This document shows positions 21,154 to 31,739 of a DNA stretch of 64,000 nucleotides, in pieces. Below the pieces are notes generated by a model. It saw only the letters and a program-made list of their open reading frames with translations, did no database searches and had not been told where the DNA came from. Source of the stretch: Dryocosmus kuriphilus (taxonomy: Eukaryota; Arthropoda; Insecta; Hymenoptera; Cynipidae); NCBI GenBank assembly GCA_038277395.1, contig CM076190.1, positions 249,159,256 through 249,223,255 on the forward strand. Direction: 5' to 3'. Each line of letters starts with the position of its first letter. The first letter of the stretch is position 1. The position numbers and the translations under genes were made by a program.

Positions 21154-22752
21154 TTATTTTACGTACTTGTCACAGTAGTGAGGAAGATTTTCTTCTGTAA
21201 TTGCAAAAAAGTGTTGCATACACAGAGAAACAGTACACCATCCGCATTTTATAACTGCTATATCATTGCATTTTTCACATGTGTCATTTACATATTTTAA
21301 ACAAAAATCTGCTGGTGTGTCAACCTTCATTGCTTTTTCCTGAATATAGCCGCATTTCCACCAAGCATACTTAAATATATTTACAAACCTTGGCGATGAA
21401 AACTGATTATGTATTAACGATTGGACTTTTAGAATATTATTCCGTGAATGTAAGTTGATATCATAATTATATAAGAGTACTGTATCTGACAAATGTCTTA
21501 AAAAGTTTTTCCGTGGACGAAATCCATACACATCTAGTGGCTGAGCAAAACCAGTAGTTCCTGCAGGTATAGTGTATATTTCGACTCTTTTAATGCCTTT
21601 ATTTGTATTTGTGAAAACCTTTTCGGTCTGTCCTGTCCAAGAGTCGAGGCAGAGAGCACTTTTATTTCCAACAGCAGGTAAATAAATTTCTTCAAACCAT
21701 TTCGCCGTCAAATCGGATGTCATTTTTCCTGATTTTGAAGCCCAAGCTATAATGTTTGGTGCTTTGTACATATTTTTTGTTACCATGGGTCCAAATATAC
21801 CATCAGTTTCTTGCAAAACTATCAGCAGTGGAGATTTCAAAATTCCATCTGCAGAAACAAGAGGTTGAATAGTATAACTGTGAGTCAACGAATTCAGGGA
21901 TTGAGCAAGACATTCGACTTTTGCTGTGCCTACAAATGATAAAGTTCTCCCAGCATGAGATTCACGATTGAATCCTGATTGATCTGTATTGTAAACATTT
22001 GCTGACCCTAAACGAGAAATTACTGATGTAGCCTCATTCACAAAGGTAGATGCCTCATTCAATAATTCTTGTTTGCCCGAAATTTGTGCCTGAGTGATGA
22101 ATTTATTTATTTTCCTTGAAACAATATTATTCTCTTTTTTAAAATTGTGGATCCATTTGGGGGAAGCATTAATTTCTTTCGAAGATAGCTCCACTTCCTT
22201 TGCAGCTTTCAAGGCCCATCTTTTTATATGTACGTCGTGAACAGGTAAGCATTTGTCGAAGGCATTTTTAAATTCTTCAAATACATAATTAGAAACATAA
22301 CATAGCTTATGTCCTCTTGTACCTTTTTTATTAATTTGATCTTCCCACCTATATAATTGTCTTATACTGGTAACTTTTTTGTACCAATATTTGACTGATT
22401 CAATACTTTTACGCTTATTTTTTGTTGATCGCCAAAAATCAACTGCAGCTTTTTTATATTCTATATCAATATTGTCATTTAATTCGACATCCTCTTGTAA
22501 TGTCTCGTGAAATTCATCATCTTTGTCATCTTCTACATTTACAACTTCTTCAGCAATTGCGCTTTCATCATTGAAACATTATGTATCATAAGTCTCGATA
22601 TAAACATCGTTACTTATAGCATTTTTGATTAAATCTATCAGTTGCGATGCAAAGTGGGATTCTGAATCAGTAATTTTTGTTTCATTATCATACATTGGAT
22701 CATTAAATGCAAAGGTTACTAGTTTAATTATAATTTTTTGATTCATAGTCAT
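21154..22752 (-). pseudogene. pogo/Tigger-like DDE transposase with one stop, otherwise complete
   Basis: A 532-codon frame from ATG at 22752 to the TAA at 21154-21156, interrupted only by one TAA at 22579-22581. Acidic N-terminus, then a CENP-B-type DNA-binding part (INKKGTRGHKLCYVSNYVFE; ASPKWIHNFKKENNIVSR about 22165). DDE catalytic region: NTDQSGFNRE (about 21990), LCLDSWTGQT (about 21645) and AQPLDVYGFRPRKNF (about 21530), the D,D,D pattern of DDE_1. The C-terminus has a Cys/His cluster CEKCNDIAVIKCGWC...LCMQHFF...HYC that is probably zinc-binding. A single stop in roughly 1.6 kb means recent loss of function, or readthrough or splicing around it. Confidence 0.85.
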
Positions 22753-22919
22753 TTTAGATTTTTTAGTTAAAAATTAAAAAAGGAAAGGCTTATTCAGTTT
22801 TTGAAACGGATTAAATAATGAGGTAGATAAAAATATAAATATTAATGAATGGCATTAACTAGTTTTAGGAAAGTGCAAACAGTACAATTATCAACTTCTT
22901 GTTTTATGTTCAACGTATA

Positions 22920-23238
22920 CAGGGTCCGGCACTCGAAGTGTAACCAACTTCAGACCGCTCGCGCAGCTGAGGCACGAGCATCATAGGGTTTACTTGACGG
23001 ACCGTTCATACAAGGATTTGAGTCATCGATTGGCCACCAGGCGGCAGCACCCGCCACAGATAATGGTTTGGGCCGCTGTAACCGCAGATGGGCGCTCTCT
23101 AATCGTTTTCATTGAGCAAAATTGTTTCTGAATTTTGTATTATTTTTAGGCATTTTGTACTTTGAATTGAGTAAAAGTAATTTTCCAAACTAAATTTATG
23201 GCCTATTTAATTGGTTACACTTCGAGTGCCGGACCCTG
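22920..23238 (+). mobile_element. Internally deleted mariner/maT-like element, 319 bp
   Basis: Perfect 27-bp inverted ends beginning CAGGGTCCGGCACTCGAAGT and flanked by TA at 22918-22919 and 23239-23240. Between them, 23010-23105 translates as DRSYKDLSHRLATRR then QIMVWAAVTADGRSLIVFIE, a Tc1/mariner-type transposase fragment of the catalytic domain. It lies upstream of the pogo-like start codon, so could interfere with its promoter. Confidence 0.88.
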
Positions 23239-23240
23239 TA

Positions 23241-23849
23241 CATTTTTTTTAGAATTTTGAATTCTATGAAAGATAAAGTAAATTAGTTACACATAAGCGA
23301 TTATAAATTTCAATTTACGATTAATTAAACTATTGTACAACTTATATCCTACTCCGTGCTACTAGCCTAAATTATAAAAAATTGAATAACTCTGATGATT
23401 TTGCTAATATATAAAAACACCTGAACTGAAATAGTAAACAAAAAGGGATTAATCAACGAAAATAGAATTTTCAAATAAATTTTAAGATTAAGTCATTAAG
23501 AGAACACTAAAAGTAAATCCTTCTTATGAAAAAATAAAGAATGCAAAAAAATCACGGTAGGGATATCTGGAATGTAAATTTGAAATTTATGACTTTATGT
23601 TTTGTGAGCTTGGACTTCTAGGGTTTCTATTTTTTTTATTGGAGGTTAGCAGTTATGACGATTTAAAAATTGTAGTTTTTGGCATCATGCGTTTTTAAGA
23701 TTGTACGTTTAAAGTTTGTGAGTTTTTAAGAATATATGCTTGAAGTTTATGAATTTAGAATTTGTAAGTTGGAGTGTGTGGGTTTGGGGTTTCTGGGTTC
23801 GAAGTTTGTGGATTTGGGGTTTGTGGGTTTAGGGATTGATGTGACATTC
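23241..23849. other. AT-rich spacer inside the transposon
   Basis: No coding sequence. 23740-23840 has short tandem words like GTTTGTGGGTTTGGGGTTT, a G/T-rich strand-biased patch. Confidence 0.5.
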
Positions 23850-24215
23850 AGTTCTTTCATAAAAAACTAGCCATTAAAGTCGCTATTTCCAGGGATACGA
23901 GGGTTAGCCTACATGTGGCTTGATAGGGATCGTTTACAGGGGTTAGGGATAAGTGGGTTATATTGGCTAGGGTTAAGTGTTTAAATGAGTTAATTTATGT
24001 AGTGGAATTAAATTATTATACAAAAATGAACGATTAATCTCGCTGTTCCCAGAGTTAGGTCGGTTAGCCTACTTGTGGTTTGGTAGGGGCGGTTTTCACC
24101 CCTAAAAATAAGTTAGGGCCGATATAAAAAAACAAGTGTCTAATATTTTTCAATGTTCTGCCACTCTGCCAAGTTTCATTGAAATCGGTGAGTGACAGTT
24201 GGGTAGGGTTACTTG
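23850..24215 (-). repeat. Right long TIR
   Basis: Reverse complement of the left TIR, with about two of the roughly 170-bp subunits. The outer 130 bp are nearly identical to the left side. The plus-strand words GGGTTAGGG and AGGGTTAAG look telomere-like but are part of the subunit. Confidence 0.85.
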
Positions 24216-24500
24216 TAAGTGGTTGAAAATCTTTGAAAAATGCACGGCTGTTCGTCATGTGACCCAATGCGCCTGAATCAAAAATCCAGTCACTACCTGA
24301 TCCTTTCAGTTCCTTTGTCATGAAACCAATATTTGCCTTATTTTCTGAGTTGTGCCCTTTACCTTCTCTTTCCTCGTTAGCCTTCCATTTTATGTACCTC
24401 CTGTATTCTATTTTCCGATGACTTAGCTTTCCACAAAAAATACATCTAGAATTCTGAGCTGAATCGTGCTTTCAAAGCTAGGACCCTCATCACTGTTTCA
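24216..24500 (-). pseudogene. copia gag-pol fragment: zinc knuckle and protease start
   Basis: On the minus strand from about 24470: SRCIFCGKLSHRKIEY, a CCHC knuckle in which the last Cys is Tyr, then a Lys/Glu-rich spacer and SDWIFDSGALGHMT (about 24285-24245), the copia protease active site DSG, then RAFFKDFQPL. The frame is cut by the transposon at 24216 and resumes at 20282. No integrase or RT is seen. Confidence 0.8.
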
Positions 24501-24849
24501 TTCGGAAAATTTTCTGATCGGTTTTCTGTTTCCTTTCCTTTACTCTTTCTTTATTCTTCTAGAAGCCTTCCTTTATTTTAATTTACCGTAAGCTCAACTG
24601 GTCTTGATTCCAGTGGCGACGAGCTTTTCATAAGAAGATGGTAAATAGTTTAAGATCATGAAATAAATAAACCTTCATCTAGGATTTTTCCAAATGCTCT
24701 AAGCATATCTATTATTTCGTACTTGGAATTTAAATTATTTTCGAGATGCGCGCCTTTTGATGACTTTTGATTGCACGAACGCTTTAGATAGAGGCACGTC
24801 TCTGAGGCTGGCATCACCATTTTACAAAATTGGCACCTATGCAATTATG
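24501..24849. other. Unassigned, possibly copia gag
   Basis: A small minus-strand frame (24656-24844) starting MHRCQFCKMV with two CxxC-like pairs is open but unrecognised. It may be gag of the copia element or chance. Confidence 0.3.
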
Positions 24850-26057
24850 TACGACTTATTTATGGCTAATTAGGGCCGCATGTACAAAATTTTGGTATTC
24901 GCAATTTTTTTAAATAGCTGTCACGCTGACTTCTTATGAATCTATCACCGCCATCCTCATAAATTCAAGCCATTTTTCAAAAGTGATTTGGGACCTATAT
25001 CATAATTTAGGATTTATTTAGGTTTAATTAGTGCCTTAAGGCCCAAATCTTGGGTTTAGCAATTCTTTAAAAATAACTAGAGCGATGGCTTTATATGAGG
25101 CTAGCAGCGCCACCCACATAATTTTAAAATCATCATTCCGATTGGAGTGACCTTACCCGAGAAATTAAGAACCAATTAAGGGCTCTGTACCATGCTGCGC
25201 CCTAAGGCTTAGCACTTTTATCTCGATTTTTATTAGGTCAGTGCTTTCGGGTATGATAAGAAACTAGCGCCAGCACCCTCTTTATTCAAAACACTTACTT
25301 CTATTAAGTCGGCCTTAACATAGAAATTAAGGAAAAAAACACTTCACATTATAGGAAACTTCAGACGAGCAAATTATAGAAATTGTAGAACACACTCTGG
25401 TCTTTGGTTAAATATTTCTTATGTTTGTTCGCTCTGTACTTCAAATCTTTATTTAAAACAGTTCCGAAGTGCACAGTGAAAAACCTATAATGTGCTTAAC
25501 TACAGAGTAAAGTGTTTTCTACGTTTTATAGAATTTGTAGGCCGTTATTCAACAGAGTAGAGTTATTGTTTTTCTTTATTCAGTAGGGTGGGTCGAAAAA
25601 TATATATAGTTTTTCATTTTTTTAGAAAAAAATTAAAAAAATGTGTGATTTTATAAGATCTATAGTATTAATTTCATGGATTTTAGGGGTATTTCAAAAA
25701 ATAAAAACTTAATTTAAAATATTTTTAGTCGATTTTTTTGGAATTATATAATTTTCCGACTTCAATTTTATATGCTTATCATTTAGGATATATTATCAAT
25801 AACAAAGTCTACGAATTCCAGTGGGCAAGAATCAACGAAAGTTTTAAAGTCTGAATTATTTTTTTCCCTGGCTTAGATTTTCCGAAAAGACTACTTCAGG
25901 CATACTCCAACTTTTAGGCAATCTGTAGCTACACACTCTAGATATTTGTCGGTTTACAGTGCGAAATTGTTTTCAATAAAGGCTTTAACTACAAAGCGAA
26001 TAAACATGAAATATATTTCACTAAAAAGCAGAACGTTTTCTACGTTTTCTAGAATTG

Positions 26058-26895
26058 ACCCGTGTAGAAACTGCCTTATTTAGCCTTATTAGTAAAACGA
26101 TCCTGATAAGGCCCGGAAAAGGCTACCGTGTCAGTTAAATGTCATGACGACCCGTGTCAGGGTCATATACGATCCGGATCAGGATGCCCTTCTTACACGA
26201 GTCCCAGATACGGGCCTTTTCACGACCCTGTTCAGGTACTTGCAGGATCTGGGATGACAGAGAGCATCCTCCCGAACGAGCGAGGAGCCAGCCGTTCACG
26301 TTAGGTGGCCGACACGAAATCGATCTCCCGCAAGTGAGAACACGAGTTCCGTCGATATGAGGGGCACGCTCGACTGGTTGAGCATGGTTGGTTCTCGAGC
26401 TCTGGCTCGGGCAACTCTCTCCACTGCTTTCCTTGGTTGATCCACTTTTTTGACATTTTTTCAACCTTAAGGTTAAAAAAATGTTCCTACACCTGAGGAA
26501 GGTGCTCGTCAACCAACTTAATTAAATGCGGGTTTATCTGATGAGGAGTAACCTAGCAACTTAACTTGTGTTAAAATTATATATAATTAAAATTATATTA
26601 AATAAAATTAAAATTAATTTTTTGTTTTTGTCTCTATCTGCCAACTTTACATTAAAATTCAGAAAATATAATCTGATCGAGTACTGATTTGGGCTTACAA
26701 AGGACCTGCATCATTATTAGGATACCAAAAGGTAACCTAATCAAGGCCGCACTAAATTCCTTACTAGGGTCCTTATCGTTTCTAGCTTTACAAAACAAGC
26801 AAGGTCCTTACATGTTTTCCTGACGCGGACCTGATTAATAACAAGGCAAACTTGTCATGGCCCTACAATTGCCTGTTTAAAATTTCCACACGGGT
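26058..26895. mobile_element. Nested TIR element, 838 bp, non-autonomous
   Basis: Inverted ends ACCCGTGTAGAAACTGCC (26058) and, complemented from 26895, ACCCGTGTGGAAATTTTA. Immediate flanks AGAATTG and AGAGTGG could be a decayed 7-8 bp duplication. The interior is unusually GC-rich (26110-26440) with repeated GTGTCAGGGTCAT-like words. Frames at 26135-26512 have no recognised motif. Confidence 0.5.
26455..26482. repeat. Perfect palindrome AACCTTAAGGTT with A/T arms
   Basis: TTTTTTCAACCTTAAGGTTA followed by AAAAAA forms a nearly perfect 28-bp palindrome inside the 838-bp element. Confidence 0.6.
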
Positions 26896-27430
26896 AGAGT
26901 GGAGGCAGTACAATGATCACAACTTGTAAATATAAGCGAGCTCTATTCAAGTGTGTCAATATCTTTTACAAGATAATTATGGCATAGAAAGAGTTTATAA
27001 GGTTCGGATATTTGGATTTTTTAATCTAAAAAATTTACACTAGTTACAACAAAAAAGGGTAGAAAAAGGACCCGAATTTGAAAATATAGTATGTATATAG
27101 TGTCATTCAGGAGCCCTCAGTGTGTCCTCAATTTTTAGGTTAGGGCAGATTTAATCGTAGTAATATTTTTGAATAAAGAGTATGTTGGGGCTATTTTCTT
27201 ATAAAACCCGAGAGCACTGTCCCAATAAAAATAAAGATTAAAGTGCTATACCTTAGAGAATTGCATTGTTCAAGAGCCTTTAATGGGCCCTTAATTACTA
27301 GAGTAAGGCAGCTACAATCGGAATGATGGTTTTGAACTTATGACGGTGGCGCTTCATATGAAGACAGCGCGCTTTTAAAGTTACGCTTTCCCTTGTTGTC
27401 GCTAAAATTATATTCAGTCGCGCAGTTTCT

Positions 27431-27860
27431 GAATAAAAATATATATATATATATATTAATTAGTATCCTATACTAATGCTACTTTATTTCTTCTAACAGT
27501 ACATTGGGGACACTGTCTAGTTATGACACAGTAAACCCCACATAGTGTTAAAAGCCGCGCATGATTTTTAGCGCGAGATTTTGATTGGCGGTGTCTTTCG
27601 GTGTTAATCTTAAAAAGGACTAGGAAACTTAAAACGTAAGTAAATAAAATGTGAGCGAGTAATACGTTTAAATTAATATATTCTAAAATAAGTGCAGTCT
27701 CCCTAATACTGAGTCTGTAGTCACACGCAAAAACTAGACGCGAATTCTGCCTTAAGTTAATGTGCCGAGATACAATACTAGAAGTACAACGAGGGAATTT
27801 GTAGATTTCCGCCTAACTTTCTGGGCGGAAGATTAATTCGTAAAATGCCGCCCATAAAGA
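27431..27860. other. No gene; (TA)n at 27439-27457
   Basis: Short TA microsatellite followed by unique sequence up to the next transposon. Confidence 0.5.
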
Positions 27861-27863
27861 TAA

Positions 27864-28135
27864 CACAGCCCCACAAAAAAAGAAATTTTCTGTGCACGTG
27901 ACCAGACCACCATATCTATATGTCTTTGGGATCGCTCAGTCCGAATCCGGGGTCCGTTGTTTTCCATCAGGTCAAGGTCATTTCACGGTCAAATGACGAT
28001 TATTTCACGAACGTGGGCCAAGATGCCGTTTTGTATGTTTTTGATGTGCCTGGGTGCGAATCCGAAGTCTGTTGGTCTTCATCAGGTCTGGATCAAGGTC
28101 ATCTCAAGGTCGAATCGAGGAAAAAACTTGAAAGC
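27864..28135 (+). repeat. Left TIR of the 3.15 kb transposon
   Basis: Contains CAGTCCGAATCCGGGGTCCG, CATCAGGTCAAGGTCATTTC and CAAGATGCCGTTTTGTATG, all found in inverse order in the right TIR. It holds two copies of the subunit, against three on the right. Confidence 0.85.
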
Positions 28136-28698
28136 CAATAACATTGAATACGCCGAATGATACAGATGTAAAATAAAATTGGATATATTGGTTTCCTTTT
28201 CTATGCTTCAAGACTTCTGTTTTAACGTGATACGGAGGACAGACGTTTGATTTATACTCAGTTTTATAGAATATCATTTTTATATTCTGACTGACCGAAT
28301 ATCTCTGCGCTGAAGGATGTAATATAGCAACATTGGTGAGCCCAATTACAGTTTCCAAACTAACACTACATGTGCGTGGTGATACTTGAATTCTTCAAAT
28401 CCTGCTACCGCGAGGGATACTGGGACGATGAAAACTGCTTCGAAAGGAGATGTGTAGAATGATTCGCTTTCCAGACCCATGTGGTATCGAAGCCAGCGTG
28501 GAGCGCTGCCTCGCAGGGGGGCGTTAGGGTGTGAGAATGAAGCCGTAGTGTGTCTGACGACGAGTTGACATTGTCCTCGTCAAAGTCAGAAAGCTCCTAT
28601 ACTTAGACCTGAGGAGGTATGAGAGTTATCACCCTCAGGACGGTGGACTCACCTGCGATCGGACCAGGATCCCTAACGCGTGGGTACTTAAATCTACT
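28136..28698 (+). promoter_or_regulatory. 5' region of the transposase-like gene
   Basis: No coding sequence. GC content rises at 28400-28690 compared with the flanks, as in a leader. No TATA box or initiator can be identified with confidence. Confidence 0.3.
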
Positions 28699-30509
28699 AT
28701 GGGACCTAAAAAAAAGAAACATAACACAGCTTCAAATACTTCAAATAAACAGACTTCAGTTTCTTCAATAAAAACAAATGTAGCAAGTTCTTCATCTGAA
28801 CACTACTGTAACAAGAATGTAGATACATTTTGTTACGTATGTGCTAAGTATCACCTATCAGCTGATCGAAGACAAGTATCCGATAAAACTAAAAATATTT
28901 ACAAAAACTGTTTATATTGGATATTTATAACCAAGATAAAAAATGGATACCACACAAGATATGTAGTGCTTGTTACATGATGATGACCAGATATGATTCC
29001 AAAAAAAAACCTGAAAAATTAAAGTTTGTGAAACCTGCATATTGGCAAGAGCCATCATGCGCAGCAAACTGTTATATATGTTTGACAAAAGTGACAGGAA
29101 TTAATAAAAAAAATATTCAGACTATCAAAATATCCTGAAGTATGATATATAAGAAGTATGTCAACCAATGATGCATGCGATATTAGTGACGCTGAAGAAG
29201 ATGAATATAAAGATGGGGATGAATATACTTCAGATGATGGAAATATGAGTACAAGTAGTGAATACTATGCTACTAATGGTCAAGACAAAACTCCACAAAT
29301 CATGTATCAAAAAGAGTTGAACGATCTTGTAAGGGACCTGGATTTACCTAAAGATAAAGCGGAATATCTAGCTTCATACATGAGGGGCAACAACTGGCTC
29401 TCAAAAGGCACAAGAATATCATATTACCGAAACCGCGAGGAAAACTTTAGAAAATATTTTACGATGATAGGGGAACCTTCATTAGTGTATTGCAATAATG
29501 TGGAAGGGTTAATGAATGAGTTCCAGATAGGAATCTATAGGGACAATGAATGGAGACTATTTATAGACTCCTCCACTACAAGTCTGAAGGCAGTATTACT
29601 TCATAACACTAATGTTTTTGCTTCAATTCCCATAGCTCATTCAACCGTACTAAAAGAAGAATATAGTACGATGAAATTCATTTTAGAGACAATAAAATAT
29701 TCTGAGCATAACTGACTTATTTGCGGAGATCTTAAGATTTTAACTATGCTGTCAGGACAACAATCTGGAAATACGAAATATCCTTGTTTTTTGCGTTTAT
29801 GGGACAGCAGAGATCGCAAGAAGCACTATATAACGAAGATATGGCCAAAACAGAACCTCTTTCCGGGCTGGTTCTGCTAATATTGTACGCGAAACACTGG
29901 TTGATCGCAGTAAGGTATTGCTTCCACCCCTCCGCATCAAACTCGGCTTGATAAAGCAATATGTAAAAGCCTTCAATAAAGAAGGAGAGTGCTTTAAAAA
30001 TTTGAAGAAGAAATTCCCTAAACTCAGTGATGCAAAAATTAATGAAGGTATGTTTAATGGACCACAAATACGCGAATTGTTAAGAGATAATAAGTTCGTT
30101 CTTGTAATGACTGACAAAGAAAGAGCAGCATGGGTCAGTTTTAAAGAAGTTGTACAAAATTTTCTTGGGAATAATAAAAGCGTAGAGTACAATAAAATAG
30201 TGGATCGAATGTTGGAAAACTATAAGGAACTAGGATGTTTGATGAATTCAAAATTACATTATTTGCATTCACATGTAGATTACTTTCCACAGAATCTAGG
30301 GGATTTCAGTGAGGAGCAGGGAGAGAGGTTCCACCAAGATATCAAGAAAATGGAAAAAAGATAACAAGGACGGTGGGATGTGAACATGATGGCTGATTAC
30401 TGCTGGTCATTGAAGAGAGAACGTAATAAAAAAGGAGTCAAGCGTAAAAGAGGGTCACTTGTACGATCATTTAAAAAGAAAAGAGTAAGATACGATACAA
30501 AACAATAGG
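28699..30509 (+). pseudogene. Transposase-like protein of an unclassified arthropod family, frameshifted
   Basis: The ATG at 28699 begins MGPKKKKHNTAS (basic). Then comes a Cys region: DTFCYVCAKYH; after a shift near 28905, KICSACYMM, KPAYWQEP and NCYICLTKVTG. An extra A near 29130 restores the frame. An acidic linker (DAEEDEYKDGDEYTSDDG) follows, then RGNNWLSKGTRISYYRNRE, EWRLFIDSSTTSLKAVLLHN (about 29550), and after a stop at 29713 LICGDLKIL, CFLRLWDSRDRKKHY. A shift leads to LPPLRIKLGLIKQYV (about 29920), GPQIRELL, VVQNFLGN, LHSHVDYFPQNLG and EEQGERFHQDI (about 30315), a stop at 30362, then ADYCWSLKRE and a basic tail. From memory this matches a widespread uncharacterised protein set in insects and cnidarians. 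The D (LFIDSS), D (ICGDLK) and E (EEQGERF) positions are my guess at a catalytic triad. Confidence 0.75.
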
Positions 30510-30594
30510 TAAATGAAGGTTCTCGATATTTTCTAAATCGATGATACATATAGTTATATTGTCTGTCTCTGTTTACTCAGCAACCCTAAAAACG

Positions 30595-31017
30595 TATACA
30601 TGTGGTAGTTGTGTCTGTTCACAGGGTTTTTCCTCGATTTATACTTGAAATGACCTTGACCCTTACCTGATGGAGAAAAACGGACCCCGGATTTGGACTC
30701 AGCGACCCCAAAAACGTATAGATGTAGTAATTGTGTCTGTTCACAGGCCTTTTCCTCGATTTAGCCTTGAAATGACCTTGACCCTGACCTGATGGAGACA
30801 AACAGATCTCGAATTCGGATTCAGGAACCTCAAAAACATACAAAAACGGCATCTTGGTCCACATTCGTGGAATAATCTTGATTTGACCTAGAAATGACCT
30901 TGACCCTGACCTGATGGAGAAAAACGGACCCCGGATTCGGACTCAACGACCCCAAAGACATAAAGATTTGGTGGTGTCGTCACGTGCACAGAAAATTTTT
31001 CTTTTTGTGGGGCTGTG
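30595..31017 (-). repeat. Right TIR, three subunits of about 120-135 bp
   Basis: GACCTTGACCCTGACCTGAT recurs three times (about 30656, 30776, 30900), each followed by GGAGA(A/C)AAAC and a (C/T)GGA(C/T)TC(A) stretch. The outer 40 bp match the left end. Confidence 0.85.
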
Positions 31018-31020
31018 TAA

Positions 31021-31739
31021 TTTAATTTTTCTTACCCTTCAGGGCCATAAACCCGAAACTGCTAAATCTCGACCTAAATGGATGACAGAAAGCTTACACT
31101 TCTTATTTCTATACAACAGAGTGCTTCTCAGGGATCCTTCTTTATGGTTTCCTGTTCGTTACGTGAGAGGTTTGTTTCATAAAGAATTATAAAGTCATCC
31201 AAGTAATAAATATTTTATGTAATTTATTCAAAAGTTTCCGACAATTTGAGCAAGTGATTCGATTCGATTCGGTCAGAAGAATATCAGCTAGAATATAGTC
31301 GATTATTACATTAGTGTGACGGGTGGGGATTGTAATGCGTTTGAGGATTTTCTTGTAGATTAAAGAAATGAGAGATATTACGGATAGGGGTAATTATTAT
31401 AATTTATATATTATACATATATATATATATATTCAAATAAGATTTTAATATTAAGACTGTTATAATGTAGTTTAGTTTTAAGTGACTTCAGTCATCGATC
31501 GAAATTTGCGTAAAGCTAAATTAATTGTAAAAAGTGCCAGGAAATTCTCTCTAAAAAATTAGGTTTGTTCAAACTTTAAAAAAAATAGATAATACATAAA
31601 ATGAGTAGGCTTCTGCGAGGCGAACATTCCTGCGTATGGACAAATTCATATGCTCGAGGCCAAATTTGACGCGGTCAGTATCACTGAGGCCGTGATTTGC
31701 CCGCGGGTTTCAAAAAACTTCTCAAGAAAAGGGCAAAAT
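31021..31739. other. AT-rich spacer with (TA)n
   Basis: A TA/CATA tract at 31405-31432. No gene or larger repeat recognised. Confidence 0.5.

Larger units (their letters stand above)
20283..24215 (-). mobile_element. DNA transposon with long composite TIRs and pogo-like transposase
   Basis: Ends are CAAGTAACCCTACCCAACTG at 20283 and its complement ending at 24215. TAA flanks both sides (20280-20282 and 24216-24218), and removing the element with one TAA restores the copia reading frame, so the borders are well supported. Inside are left TIR (to about 20800), a minisatellite, a transposase gene on the minus strand, a mariner remnant, an AT-rich spacer and the right TIR (from about 23850). A 3-bp duplication is unusual for a pogo-type enzyme, which normally duplicates TA; see the finding. 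Confidence 0.85.
24850..27430. mobile_element. Foldback element with tandem-repeat arms
   Basis: The left arm (24860-25345) holds three degenerate units of about 155 bp. The reverse complement of 27090-27420 matches units two and three: CATCATTCCGATTG, GAGTGACCTTAC versus AGCTGCCTTACTC, AATTAAGGGC, and CAGTGCT(T/C)TCGGG. Between the arms are unique AT-rich DNA and a nested TIR element. No transposase is visible. Confidence 0.65.
27864..31017 (+). mobile_element. Long-TIR DNA transposon of unresolved superfamily
   Basis: Ends are CACAGCCCCACAAAAA at 27864 and the complement ending at 31017, each directly flanked by TAA (27861-27863 and 31018-31020). The TIRs extend about 270 bp on the left and 420 bp on the right and are made of roughly 120-bp subunits. 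The enclosed plus-strand gene (28699-30509) is a decayed protein of a family common in arthropods. Length 3154 bp. The pairing of clean borders, target duplication and this gene makes the protein the natural transposase candidate. Confidence 0.8.

Noticed and set aside
24064..24321. 85-codon minus-strand frame
   Set aside because: A chimera of the copia protease region and the transposon TIR, created by the insertion.
29744..30192. Minus-strand frames of 107 and 131 codons
   Set aside because: Antisense of the transposase-like gene, which has the recognisable motifs on the plus strand.
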